From assembly GCA_963821025.1 (NCBI GenBank), contig CAWGCG010000003.1, positions 434,001 to 498,000 on the forward strand: a DNA stretch of 64,000 bases, read 5' to 3'. Shown here one piece after another: positions 43,594-51,634 of this stretch (positions are counted from its first letter, which is position 1; each line of letters starts with the position of its first letter). The translations under genes and the position numbers were made by a program. The notes below the pieces were generated by a model. That model saw nothing but the letters and a program-made list of their open reading frames with translations. It made no database searches and was not told the DNA's origin. Origin of the DNA: WHSW01 sp963821025 (GTDB lineage Bacteria > Actinomycetota > Thermoleophilia > Solirubrobacterales > 70-9).

Positions 43594-43775
43594 CCGCTCT
43601 CGCCTACGGGGTTAGCTGACGGGCTCGCGCCAACGGCGGCGCTACGCGGGCGCTGCCCGCGATTCGCCCCAGGCGGCGAAGAGCGGGCCGCCCTCGGGTC
43701 CCCCGATTCCGGCTTCTCGAGCCCCGATCGGCTCAATTTGCAGGAACTCGGCGAAGCCGGAATGCTAGTCGAGGG

Positions 43776-45062
43776 TTAGCGTCGGGTGAGCGCCGTGCCC
43801 GCGGGCTCGGCCGTTGCAACGGACCTTGCATCGGCCTGCAAGGAAGCTTGCTCGAGCTCGGGCCGAAAACTGACCCGGCGCAGCACCAGGAGCGCCAGCG
43901 CGAGCACCGCCAGCACCCCCGCACCGGCGACCGCGTAGGCGGCTCGCGGGACGAAGATCGCCGCGATCGCGCCGCCGAGCAAAAAGCCGACGCCCGGCAT
44001 CGCGCTCGCCAGCGCTTCGAGCAGCGCCAGCACCCGCGCCTGATAGGTCGCCTTTGTCAGCTGCTGGACCTCGGTCACCAGCGCGATCCACTGGACCCCG
44101 TTGCCGGTCCCGCCGACCGCGGAAGCGGCGCAGGCGAGCGCCAGCGAAGGCGAGAGCGCGGTGGCGATGTAGGCGAACCCGATCGCCGCGGTCGAGCAGA
44201 CGAGCATGGTCGGCAGGCTGATCCTGCGCAACCCGGCGAACAGCATGCTGCCGGCGAGCATGCCGACGCCCCAGCTGGCCAGCAGGGCCCCGTAGCCCGC
44301 GTCGCCGGCATCGAGTGTCTGCTTCGCAAACACCACCTCGATCGGGATCACGAGCGAGAAGAAGATGAAGGCGAGCGCCTGGGCTCCGAGCAGACCGCGC
44401 AGCGCCGGGCGTTCGCGGACGTAGGCGAGGCCGCGGCGCAGGCGCTCGGTCCAGCCGCCTCTCACGTCCTCGACCTCCGGCGAGGGCAGCCGCCGGGTGA
44501 GCCCGAGCAGCACGGCGACGGCGAGGAAGGAGACGGCGTCCGCGATCAGCGCGGTCTCGACCCCGGCCCCGGCGACGATCAGCCCGGCGAGCGCCGGGCC
44601 GCCGGCGCTGCCGACGGTGAAGGCGACGTTGAGCACCGCGTTGCCCTCGCGCAGCTGGCCGGCGGGGGCGAGCACGGCGGCAGCCGAGGCCCGGGTCAGC
44701 GCCCGAGCCGCGGAGGCGATCGAGCCGTCGAAGGTGGCGAGCGCGAGCACGAAGACGAGCACGAACTGGTCGGCGACGAGTGCCAGCACCGCGAACGCGG
44801 CGGCCTCGGCGGCATACAGGGCCGGCAACGTCCGGCGCGCGGGCAGGTGCTCGAGCCTGGCGACGATCGGCGGTCCGAGCAATGCAGGCGCGAAGTGCAT
44901 GCCGAAGAACAGCGCCGCCGTGGCCATCGGGCTCCCGGTCTGGTCGAAGACGAGCACAGCGAGCGCGATCTCGCCGAGCCAGTTGCCGAGCTCGTTGACC
45001 AGATAGGCGCCGGAGAGGCTCGGAAACCCGGCCAGGCGCAGGGGGCGGAGGGCGACGGCCAT
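43776..45062 (-). CDS. MFS transporter, EntS/MFS_3-like
   Basis: A 428-residue protein with 12 predicted transmembrane helices, of the major facilitator group that includes enterobactin and macrolide exporters: GNWLGEIALAVLVFDQTGSPMATAALFFGMHF (from residue 27) and VGSAGGPALAGLIVAGAG are typical. It probably exports a small molecule by proton antiport. ATG 45062 is preceded by TAGGTT 9 nt upstream and by two inverted repeats, so transcription may be repressor controlled. The C-terminus has a polar 35-residue tail. Substrate is unknown. Confidence 0.85.
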   Translation of the reverse strand: MAVALRPLRLAGFPSLSGAYLVNELGNWLGEIALAVLVFDQTGSPMATAALFFGMHFAPALLGPPIVARLEHLPARRTLPALYAAEAAAFAVLALVADQFVLVFVLALATFDGSIASAARALTRASAAAVLAPAGQLREGNAVLNVAFTVGSAGGPALAGLIVAGAGVETALIADAVSFLAVAVLLGLTRRLPSPEVEDVRGGWTERLRRGLAYVRERPALRGLLGAQALAFIFFSLVIPIEVVFAKQTLDAGDAGYGALLASWGVGMLAGSMLFAGLRRISLPTMLVCSTAAIGFAYIATALSPSLALACAASAVGGTGNGVQWIALVTEVQQLTKATYQARVLALLEALASAMPGVGFLLGGAIAAIFVPRAAYAVAGAGVLAVLALALLVLRRVSFRPELEQASLQADARSVATAEPAGTALTRR

Positions 45063-45071
45063 CAGCAGCTC

Positions 45072-45077
45072 AACCTA
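45072..45077 (-). promoter_or_regulatory. Putative -10 element for the MFS gene
   Basis: On the minus strand TAGGTT lies 9 nt before ATG 45062. The inverted repeat at 45098-45123 lies where a -35 would be. Confidence 0.5.
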
Positions 45078-45097
45078 CTGGCGAATCGGACGGTCTT

Positions 45098-45123
45098 TTG
45101 CAGGGTATGAGCGTACCTTGCAA
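45098..45123 (-). promoter_or_regulatory. Inverted repeat, putative operator 1 of the MFS gene
   Basis: Arms TTGCAGGGTA and TACCTTGCAA (10 bp, one mismatch) are separated by 6 nt. The palindrome overlaps the expected -35 region of the MFS promoter, the usual place for a TetR- or MarR-type repressor site. Confidence 0.55.
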
Positions 45124-45138
45124 GTTTGGTTAGGTTTT

Positions 45139-45154
45139 GTATGGTTCCGCATAC
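45139..45154 (-). promoter_or_regulatory. Inverted repeat, putative operator 2 of the MFS gene
   Basis: GTATG-N6-CATAC is perfect and its centre lies 36 bp from that of operator 1, with the same 6-nt spacer and a shared GTATG half-site. No regulator gene is adjacent. Confidence 0.45.
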
Positions 45155-45295
45155 CTTTTCAAGCGCCGCTGACCCGATCGGCGGTGAGTTCGAAGGGAGG
45201 GAACATCATGGGCTACCGCAAGGGCTGAACCGCAGAACTAACCTTGACGCCTCGTCACCACCGGTCGCTTCGCTTCCGGGTTCGGTGACTGAGGG

Positions 45296-46696
45296 TCAGG
45301 AAGCGAGCGGTGCTTGCTCGGTGACCCGTGGTGTCGCGGCGACGTAGTCGTGGATGCGCTTGTCAAGCGCCAGCTCGGCCTCGAAATCGGCGTCCTCGCC
45401 GTGGCGATAGGCGAGGTCCTTGCCGTCGAGGACCTTGACGAACGCCTCGACGAAGCGCGCGTCGAGCTGGGTCCCGGAGACCCGGCGCAGCTCGATCACC
45501 GCGTCGTAGGAGCTGACCGGCTCGCGGTAGGTGTCGCGCGCGGTCATCACATCGTAGGTGTCGGCGACCGAGATCACGCGAGCCAGTGGTGGGACGTCCT
45601 CGCCCGCGAGCCCGCGGGGATAGCCCTTGCCGTCAATGCGTTCGTGGTGGGCGAGGATGAGCTCGCCGATCGGCTGGTAGCCGTCGATCTGCGAGACGAT
45701 CCGGGCTCCCTCGTACGGGTGGCGCTTGATCTCCTCCCATTCGGCGTCCGAGAGCTTGCGCCGGCCGGACTTGAGGATGTTGTCGGGAAGCACGAACTTG
45801 CCGATGTCGTGCAGCAGGGCGGCGGAATGGACCAGCTCCTGCTCGTCCTCCGAGAGACCGGCCTGGGCGGCGATCTCGCGCGAGTAGCGGGCCACGGCGG
45901 CGCTGTGGCGAGCGGTCATCCGATCGCGCAGGTCGAGCGTACGCAGCAGCGCCGAGAGCAGCGCGACCTGGAATCCAGCGAGCTGGCGCGCCCGCAGCTC
46001 GAGCTCGTCGGCGCGCTCCTGGGAGACCAACAGCGCTCCGACCAGGTACTGGAACACCAAGACCAGCATCCCGAGCAGCAAGACCGCTTCGGTTCCGACG
46101 CGGACGTAGGCGAAGGCAACGCCGAGCGCGAGCACTGCCGACGCGAGCTCGGAAGGAAGCAGCGGCAGCAGCCCGCGGCGGATCTTGGACGCGAACTCCG
46201 ATCGCTCCTCGTAGCACGAATAGCCGGCGATCAGCCCGAAGTCGATCGCCAGCGCAAGGACGAAGACGCCGAAGATCAGCAGGTAGAAGGCAGCGCTCCC
46301 GGTCTCGATCGCCGCGGCCTCGACCACCGCGTGGAAGACGATGCCCGCGATCAGCGGAAACCAGGCGTACGTCACCAGGTTGATCAGCAGATGCTTCGCG
46401 GGGTAGCGATGCTTGAGCCAGCCGGCGAGGATCGTGAACACACCGATCACCGCCGCCGGCCCGCCGCCGAGGAAGACCGCGCCGATCACGATCGTCAGGA
46501 AGCTCGCCGAAACGACCACTTGGCGCACGCGAGTCTCGACCGCGATCAGATCGCTGATCACGGAAACGGCCGTCAGCGTCACCAGCAGGCCGAGGTCCCA
46601 GTTCGAGAGCCCGTCGGTGCCGATCGCGACCGCGATCGCGCCAGCCAGCGCCCCATATTGGACGTAGACCATGGCTCTCGACGGACGTGCTTTCAT
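45296..46696 (-). CDS. Membrane HD-GYP domain phosphohydrolase
   Basis: A 466-residue protein with eight or so hydrophobic segments (about 8-222) followed by an HD-GYP domain (about 245-430). The metal site is complete: His296-Asp297 in ALLHDIGKF, the later HP in KRHPYEGA, and HHERIDGKGYP at 350-360, the signature of cyclic-di-GMP hydrolysing enzymes. It probably degrades c-di-GMP in response to an unknown membrane signal. It starts 32 nt after the stop of a small HTH protein gene and is likely cotranscribed. No GGDEF partner is in the window. Confidence 0.88.
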   Translation of the reverse strand: MKARPSRAMVYVQYGALAGAIAVAIGTDGLSNWDLGLLVTLTAVSVISDLIAVETRVRQVVVSASFLTIVIGAVFLGGGPAAVIGVFTILAGWLKHRYPAKHLLINLVTYAWFPLIAGIVFHAVVEAAAIETGSAAFYLLIFGVFVLALAIDFGLIAGYSCYEERSEFASKIRRGLLPLLPSELASAVLALGVAFAYVRVGTEAVLLLGMLVLVFQYLVGALLVSQERADELELRARQLAGFQVALLSALLRTLDLRDRMTARHSAAVARYSREIAAQAGLSEDEQELVHSAALLHDIGKFVLPDNILKSGRRKLSDAEWEEIKRHPYEGARIVSQIDGYQPIGELILAHHERIDGKGYPRGLAGEDVPPLARVISVADTYDVMTARDTYREPVSSYDAVIELRRVSGTQLDARFVEAFVKVLDGKDLAYRHGEDADFEAELALDKRIHDYVAATPRVTEQAPLAS

Positions 46697-46728
46697 CGCT
46701 GCGCCTGCGGGGTCGGTGTTCGGCCTGC

Positions 46729-46965
46729 TCAGCCCGTTACCGAGTTGACGTTACGCCCATAGCGCGGCACGGCGTGGTTGGCGGGCTCCTGGCGCATCGA
46801 GGCCAGGAACGCCTCGAGATCGGCCGGCGAGTAGCGGCGCTGGCCGCCCGGGGTGCGGTAGACCGGCAACAGATCCTGGTCAGACCACTTGCGCAACGAC
46901 GCGGGGCTGACCCCGAGGAACTCGGCCGCCTCGCTCACGTTCATGAATCTCTGTATCGCTTCCAT
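46729..46965 (-). CDS. Small MerR/BldC-like helix-turn-helix protein
   Basis: A 78-residue DNA-binding protein. MNVSEAAEFLGVSPASLRKW followed by VYRTPGGQRRYSPADLEAFL is a winged MerR-type helix-turn-helix without an effector domain, close in layout to the actinobacterial developmental regulator BldC and to excisionase-like proteins. AGGAAGGGA is an excellent Shine-Dalgarno before ATG 46965, unlike the leaderless genes nearby. It precedes the HD-GYP gene and is fed by a long structured upstream region, so it may control that operon or itself. No integrase is nearby, so an excisionase role is unlikely. Confidence 0.8.
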   Translation of the reverse strand: MEAIQRFMNVSEAAEFLGVSPASLRKWSDQDLLPVYRTPGGQRRYSPADLEAFLASMRQEPANHAVPRYGRNVNSVTG

Positions 46966-47030
46966 TTCCCTTCCTGCCTGCTAGATCCGCCGAAACCGGC
47001 GAAAACTTGAATCGAACCGCCGTATTAGCC

Positions 47031-47059
47031 GTGCTGCCCCGGGCCGGGAAGGGCAGCAC
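47031..47059. repeat. Perfect 9-bp inverted repeat (hairpin 1)
   Basis: Arms GTGCTGCCC and GGGCAGCAC with an 11-nt loop. No T-run follows on either strand, so it is not a classical terminator. Confidence 0.75.
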
Positions 47060-47064
47060 TGGGT

Positions 47065-47094
47065 GCCGTTGAGTTGATGCATAGGTTCAACGGC
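47065..47094. repeat. Perfect 8-bp inverted repeat (hairpin 2)
   Basis: Arms GCCGTTGA and TCAACGGC with a 14-nt loop, 5 nt from hairpin 1. Confidence 0.7.
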
Positions 47095-47152
47095 TGAAAC
47101 CTCGAAAAGGTGTGCAAGCTGCGGAAAACTGGGTCAGAACTTGCAAAGGTGG

Positions 47153-47236
47153 CAGGTCGAACGGGTTCAGGTCGCAGGTCCCAAGGAGTCAGGTCGCCGG
47201 AATCGACGTCGACCGAGCCTTACGGCCTGCGACCTG
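47153..47236. repeat. CAGGTC(G/C) heptamer cluster with 11-bp inverted repeat
   Basis: Copies at 47153, 47168, 47175 and 47190 are spaced 15, 7 and 15 nt, and an inverted copy lies at 47230. The arms CAGGTCGCAGG (47168-47178) and CCTGCGACCTG (47226-47236) pair perfectly. Confidence 0.65.
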
Positions 47237-47430
47237 CGGGCTAATTCAGCTTCGCGAGCAGGGCTTCGGTCGCCTCAACAGCCATTCCTTGGCCAGCTCT
47301 TCAGTTTGCGAGCGCCCGATCTGGCTTCCGTGCGAACCCTCCACGCCGCCCCAAGGAAACCCACCGACCAGTCGCCGTGCGGCTTAGATCTCGAGCGAGG
47401 CGAATCGGCGATAGCGGCGCGGAGGAGGTC

Positions 47431-47436
47431 TAGACT
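47431..47436 (+). promoter_or_regulatory. Putative -10 element for the PP2C/STAS genes
   Basis: TAGACT lies 8 nt before TTG 47445. Confidence 0.5.
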
Positions 47437-47444
47437 CGGCCCAC

Positions 47445-48692
47445 TTGACCGCCGAGGACGAGAGAGCGCCGACCGCAGCCGAGCCGGGCGCCGAAGCCGG
47501 CTCGGAAGCGGGTGAGGCGGGCGGAGACGTGCTCATAGGCGCGACGCTCGAGGGCCTTCGGCGGGCCGCGGTGGAGGTCGAGCACGTCGCCGCCGTCGCC
47601 GAGACCCTGCAGCGCAGCCTGCTCCCCGAACGACTGCCCGACGTCCCCGGACTCGGGATCTCCGCCCGCTATCTCGCCGGGGCCGCCGACGCACAGGTCG
47701 GGGGCGACTGGTACGACGTGATCGCCCTTCGCGACGGCCATGCGGGGATCGCGATCGGCGACGTCGTCGGCCACGGGCTCGACGCGGCCGCGCGAATGGC
47801 CCGCCTGCAGAACGCGCTTCGCGCCTACGCGCTCGAGGGCCTGCGCCCCTCGCTCGTGCTCGAGCGCATGAACGGCTTCGCCCGCGAGGTCGAGGGCGGG
47901 CCGATGGCGACCCTGCTCTATGGAGTCGTCGACCCCGACGAGGGACGCCTGCGCCTGGCCACGGCCGGTCATCCCCCGGTCCTGGTGATCGGCCCGACGG
48001 GCGAGTCGTACTTCGCCGAGGGCCCCGCGGGCAGCCCGCTCGGGGTGGTCCCGTTCCCGGCCTATGAGGAGTCGACGATCCCGCTGGTCCCGGGATCCAC
48101 CGTGCTGCTCTACACCGATGGCCTGGTCGAGCGCCCGGAGACCTCGCTCGACGAGGGCCTGGAGTGGCTGCGCGGGTTCGCCGGCGGCGTCCCCGCGCAT
48201 CCCGACGAGCTCTGCGGGGCGCTGTTGCAGGCGCGCTTTCGCGACCAGCCTCCGCGCGACGACGTCGCCCTGCTGGCGGTGCGGCTGGAGCCGATCCCGC
48301 AAGAGCGGATGGAGATCACGCTGCGTGCCGAGCCGGAGTCGCTGGCCCAGATGCGCCGCGCGCTCGGTCGCTGGTTGCGCGCCGCGGGTGCCGACGACGC
48401 CACGACCTATGAAACGCTGGTCGCCTGCGGTGAGGCGTGCGCGAATGCGATCGCCCATGCGTACCCTCCGGGGGAGGCTTCCTACGTGATCGAGACCAGG
48501 CGTCGCGACGAAGGGGTGGAGGTGAGGGTGCGCGACTTCGGCAGCTGGCGCGCCCCGCGCGCGGGGTCCCAGGGACGCGGCTTGAAGCTGATCGAGGAAC
48601 TCATGGACGAGGTCGAGATCGACCGGGGCGCGGCCGGCACGGTGGTCCGGATGCGGCGCGCGATTGCGGAGCCGCTCGAGGTTCGCGGATGA
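47445..48692 (+). CDS. PP2C (SpoIIE/RsbU-type) phosphatase with C-terminal anti-sigma kinase domain
   Basis: A 415-residue two-domain regulator. The phosphatase (about 45-285) has VGGDWYDVIAL and IAIGDVVGHG, whose Asp residues bind Mn, and DDVALLAVR. A histidine-kinase-like ATPase of the RsbW class follows (about 290-410) with the N-box GEACANAIAHAY and the G-box region GRGLKLIEELMD. It should dephosphorylate a phospho-STAS partner and also phosphorylate it, the two opposing acts of partner-switching. The STAS partner overlaps it by ATGA. Start TTG 47445 is set by the promoter hexamer. Confidence 0.9.
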   Translation: MTAEDERAPTAAEPGAEAGSEAGEAGGDVLIGATLEGLRRAAVEVEHVAAVAETLQRSLLPERLPDVPGLGISARYLAGAADAQVGGDWYDVIALRDGHAGIAIGDVVGHGLDAAARMARLQNALRAYALEGLRPSLVLERMNGFAREVEGGPMATLLYGVVDPDEGRLRLATAGHPPVLVIGPTGESYFAEGPAGSPLGVVPFPAYEESTIPLVPGSTVLLYTDGLVERPETSLDEGLEWLRGFAGGVPAHPDELCGALLQARFRDQPPRDDVALLAVRLEPIPQERMEITLRAEPESLAQMRRALGRWLRAAGADDATTYETLVACGEACANAIAHAYPPGEASYVIETRRRDEGVEVRVRDFGSWRAPRAGSQGRGLKLIEELMDEVEIDRGAAGTVVRMRRAIAEPLEVRG

Positions 48693-49054
48693 GGGATCGG
48701 CTCGCCGACTTCGAATTCGAGCAGCGCGACGATGTCCTCGTCGCCACCGTCGCCGGCGAGATCGACAGCTCCAACGCCGCCGAGTTACGGCTGGCACTGT
48801 CGGAGAGGCTTCCCAGCGCCTCGAGCGCGCTCGTACTCGACCTCACCGGCGTCAGCTACCTGGATAGCTCGGGCGTCCACCTGCTCTTCGACCTCGGCCG
48901 GCGCCTGGCGGCGCGGCGTCAGGCGATCCGGCTGGTCGTGCCCGGTGAGGCCCCGATGCGCCGGGTGCTCGAGCTTTGCGCAATCGAAGGCGTGGCGCCG
49001 ATGGACGTCGATCTAAACGCCTCGATGCGGGCTCTGGACGCGGCCGAGATCTGA
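48689..49054 (+). CDS. STAS-domain anti-sigma factor antagonist
   Basis: A 121-residue single-domain protein like SpoIIAA/RsbV. VATVAGEIDSSNAAELRLAL and VLDLTGVSYLDSSGVHLL show the fold; a Ser at 60-61 in DSSG is the expected phosphorylation site. It is translationally coupled (ATGA) to the phosphatase/kinase, its likely partner. It should control a sigma or anti-sigma factor whose gene is not in this window. Confidence 0.93.
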   Translation: MRDRLADFEFEQRDDVLVATVAGEIDSSNAAELRLALSERLPSASSALVLDLTGVSYLDSSGVHLLFDLGRRLAARRQAIRLVVPGEAPMRRVLELCAIEGVAPMDVDLNASMRALDAAEI

Positions 49055-49062
49055 GCGCAGGG

Positions 49063-49815
49063 TCAGACGATCCGGGTCGACGCCGACCAGGAGGCGCGGA
49101 AACGGTCCATCGCCCGCTCCAGCCGCGGCCCGGCGTCGCCGCCCTGGGCGACGATCTCGCCGACGCGGTTGGCGAACGCCTGCAAGAGCAGCAATTCGCT
49201 GCGCCCGATCGGGCGGCTGACCCGCGCGGCGAGTGCGATCACGCCCACCAGCCGCCCGCTGCCGAGCATCGGAGCGGCGATCAACGCTCCGCGCCCCGAG
49301 CCGGCGCTCGAGTCCTGGAGCAGCTGCGAGCGACGTTCGAGCGCCGCGCGCCCGAGCGGCCCGTCGCCCAAGGCGACCTCCTCGGGAAGCTCGCGCGCGG
49401 CGGCTCCGGAGACGGCCGCGCGATGTAGCGACAGTGCGTCCTCGTCGGCGAGATAGACGGCGCCGCCGTCGACGTCATAAAGCGATGAGAGCCCATCGAG
49501 CATCGCGGTCAGCGGCGCTCCCGAGTCGGTCGCAGTGCGCCTCGCGACCGGCTCGCGCCGCAGTCCCGAGGGCGGTGTGGTGGCGTGGATCTGATCGTCG
49601 CGCAGCGCCAGGGCCACCGCCTGGGAGCGGGTCGAGGCGCCCAGCTTCGCCATCGCGTTGCGGACGTGCGTGCGAACCGTCTCCGGTGAGAGCACCAGCT
49701 TTTCGGCGATCCGCGCGCCGCTCATCCCCTCGGCGAGCAGCCCGAGGATCTCGCGCTCGCGGCGGGTCAGCGGAGGGCGTTCAGAGGCGACTGCGTCCGG
49801 GCTCGTGGGTTTCAT
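49063..49815 (-). CDS. LuxR-type HTH protein with C-terminal GAF domain
   Basis: A 250-residue regulator with unusual order: the LuxR helix-turn-helix is N-terminal (LTRREREILGLLAEGMSGARIAEKL and SPETVRTHVRNAMAKLG, residues about 15-70), followed by a GAF-like sensor (about 100-230, GGAVYLADEDALSL). Most LuxR-type proteins carry the HTH at the C-terminus. It faces the STAS gene convergently. Its HTH closely resembles that of the protein at 51627, also flanking a glycan gene. The signal is unknown. Confidence 0.82.
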   Translation of the reverse strand: MKPTSPDAVASERPPLTRREREILGLLAEGMSGARIAEKLVLSPETVRTHVRNAMAKLGASTRSQAVALALRDDQIHATTPPSGLRREPVARRTATDSGAPLTAMLDGLSSLYDVDGGAVYLADEDALSLHRAAVSGAAARELPEEVALGDGPLGRAALERRSQLLQDSSAGSGRGALIAAPMLGSGRLVGVIALAARVSRPIGRSELLLLQAFANRVGEIVAQGGDAGPRLERAMDRFRASWSASTRIV

Positions 49816-50063
49816 TGGTCGAGTGATCTTCTCAGCGCTGGCACCCGCACGCGCCGGTTCCTCCTGCGTGCTCCGAATTTAGCATCCCCGGTTTGAGGTA
49901 ATGCTTACATCGATCCCTGGTAATTCGATCCGATGTCCGTTGACTAAGCTGTGCTGCGTCCGTACAACGTGGGTACCGGTCGGCGCGTTGCGCCGCACGG
50001 CAATCGATCGGCGCGCCGGCAGCAGGCCGAGCGCAGGGCAGTCGCCCGCAGCGGTGGCAGAGG

Positions 50064-50069
50064 TAGGTT
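50064..50069 (+). promoter_or_regulatory. Putative -10 element for the leader ORF and sugar-transferase gene
   Basis: TAGGTT lies 9 nt before ATG 50079. Nothing supportable is seen in 49816-50063 besides the upstream sequence of the LuxR-GAF gene. Confidence 0.45.
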
Positions 50070-50078
50070 TGGTCGCAC

Positions 50079-50198
50079 ATGTTCAGAGTTGACCGGGGAA
50101 TGCAAGAAGTCGTGCGCTCGCGCGCCGTTCTGACACCCACGGCGTCGGTCGCGCCTCGTTCGGGCGCCGCCGCCGCGAGCGCCGGAGTAGCCGGTTGA
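50079..50198 (+). CDS. Possible 39-residue leader ORF coupled to the sugar transferase
   Basis: ATG 50079 opens a frame beginning MFRVDRGMQEVV and ending SAGVAG, with TGA 50196-50198 overlapping the next gene's TTG start (TTGA). The sequence is basic and then Ala/Gly-rich and shows no domain. The promoter spacing and the coupled stop/start suggest that it is translated and feeds ribosomes into the next gene, which otherwise has no Shine-Dalgarno. Confidence 0.4.
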   Translation: MFRVDRGMQEVVRSRAVLTPTASVAPRSGAAAASAGVAG

Positions 50199-51634
50199 CC
50201 TCGGCCGAGCTCAGCTCCTCGCTTCCCGGCCCTCGCCGGGGCCTGCGCGCGCTGCAGGCGCAACGGATGATCGACATGATCGCGCTGCGCCTGGCCCCGG
50301 CCCTGGCGGCCGGGCTGATCGCCTATTCCCACCTCGACAGCTTCGGCGAGGGCGTGATCGTCTTCGTCTCGGTGCTGCTCGCGACCGAGGTGATCGAGCG
50401 GGCGGGATTGCCGTTGCATCTGATGCCGGCCAGCCGGGTGATCCTCTGGCTCGCCGCTCCCGTCGGCGGCGCCCTGCTCTCGTGGTTGATCTCGGCGGCC
50501 GCCGGCGACCCGCACGAGCTCTCCAACTACGTGCCCGTGGTCCTCGGTGCGTGGCTCGTGGTCGCGCTCGGGGCCTGGATCAAGGCCAAGCTGGAAGAGG
50601 GCATGCAGGCACGCGTCGCGGTGATCGGCTCGCGCGAGTTCGCCGCCGACTTCGCCGCTGAGCTCGAAGCGTCGGGCTTTCGCGCCTACCAGGTGGTCGG
50701 CTGGATCGGCGGCCAGGGCCCGGCCGAATATCGGCGCCTGCGCTGGCTCGGGGAGCTCGACGAAGTGCGCTCCGCGGTCGTCGCCGGGCGAATCGACCTG
50801 CTCGTGGTCGCCCCGCCGGCAACTGGCTCCAAGGATGCGGGCATCGAGCAGGTCTCGGCCCGGGTCGCCGACACCTGCCTCGATCTGCCCGTGCGGCTGA
50901 TCGCCGCCAACCAGCTCTACGAGGAGATCTTCGGCCACGTGCCGGTGGGGACGATCGACGCCGCCTGGTATCGCTACATCATGCACCCGCGCTTCCGCGC
51001 GGCGGCGCCCTTGCAAAAGCGGGTCTTCGACCTCGTCCTCGGTGGCCTGATCGGGTTGATCTTTCTGCCGGTGATGGCGGTCGCCGCGGTGGCGATCAAG
51101 CTTTCCGATGGCGGCCCCGTGTTCTACCGACAGCGTCGCCTGGGTGAGTTCGGCGAGGCGTTCGAGATGCTGAAGCTGAGGACGATGCGTGTCGATGCCG
51201 AGCGCGACGGCCCGCAGTGGGCCGCGGCGGAGGACAGCCGGGTGACCCGGGTCGGTCGGGTGCTGCGCCGCTCTCACCTCGATGAGGTCCCCCAGCTCTG
51301 GAACGTCCTGCGCGGCGAGATGACCCTGGTCGGCCCGCGGCCCGAACGTCCGGAGATGGTCTCCGAGCTCGAACGCCGCTTCGCCCACTACACCCGTCGC
51401 CATCTGGTCAAGCCCGGAATCGCCGGCTGGGCGGCGCTGCGCTGCGGTTACGCCGGCTCGGACCTGGGCACCGCCTGGAAGCTTTGCCACGACCTCTTCT
51501 ACATCAAGCGGCGCTCGGTTCTCGCCGACACGATGATTCTCGCCGAGACCGCGGTCGAGGTCTTCCGCGACGCCCACCGGGCGCTGCGGGCCCCCGACGA
51601 GCGCTTCTTGATCGGTAAGGAAACGCGTGGCTGA
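50195..51634 (+). CDS. Exopolysaccharide initiating sugar transferase (polyprenyl glycosylphosphotransferase)
   Basis: A 479-residue membrane enzyme: four N-terminal helices (about 25-130), a Rossmann-like CoA-binding-type domain (about 140-270, RVAVIGSREFAADFAAELEASGF), another membrane helix (about 285-310) and the bacterial sugar transferase domain. The last has FYRQRRLGEFGEAFEMLKLRTM, RRSHLDEVPQLWNVLRGEMTLVGPRPERPEM and KPGIAGWAALR. It transfers a sugar-1-phosphate to undecaprenyl phosphate, the first step of the glycan repeat. It starts at TTG 50195, coupled to a leader ORF, and overlaps the PAS-LuxR gene. Confidence 0.93.
   Translation: MTSAELSSSLPGPRRGLRALQAQRMIDMIALRLAPALAAGLIAYSHLDSFGEGVIVFVSVLLATEVIERAGLPLHLMPASRVILWLAAPVGGALLSWLISAAAGDPHELSNYVPVVLGAWLVVALGAWIKAKLEEGMQARVAVIGSREFAADFAAELEASGFRAYQVVGWIGGQGPAEYRRLRWLGELDEVRSAVVAGRIDLLVVAPPATGSKDAGIEQVSARVADTCLDLPVRLIAANQLYEEIFGHVPVGTIDAAWYRYIMHPRFRAAAPLQKRVFDLVLGGLIGLIFLPVMAVAAVAIKLSDGGPVFYRQRRLGEFGEAFEMLKLRTMRVDAERDGPQWAAAEDSRVTRVGRVLRRSHLDEVPQLWNVLRGEMTLVGPRPERPEMVSELERRFAHYTRRHLVKPGIAGWAALRCGYAGSDLGTAWKLCHDLFYIKRRSVLADTMILAETAVEVFRDAHRALRAPDERFLIGKETRG

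Larger units (their letters stand above)
46966..47430. other. Gene-free, structure-rich region upstream of the HTH/HD-GYP operon
   Basis: About 465 nt between divergent genes holds no frame I can support. It contains two consecutive perfect hairpins (47031-47059 and 47065-47094), four CAGGTC heptamers and an 11-bp inverted repeat (47168-47178 with 47226-47236). It could be the long leader of the HTH gene on the minus strand, a small RNA or a multi-site regulatory region. Confidence 0.6.

Noticed and set aside
46729..46965. Phage excisionase reading of the small HTH protein
   Set aside because: No integrase, phage gene or attachment site is present; coupling with an HD-GYP gene fits a chromosomal regulator better.
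46981..47030. tRNA-like T-arm sequence GGTTCGATTC on the minus strand
   Set aside because: No acceptor stem, anticodon arm or CCA context can be built around it, and no integrase or attachment duplication is nearby.
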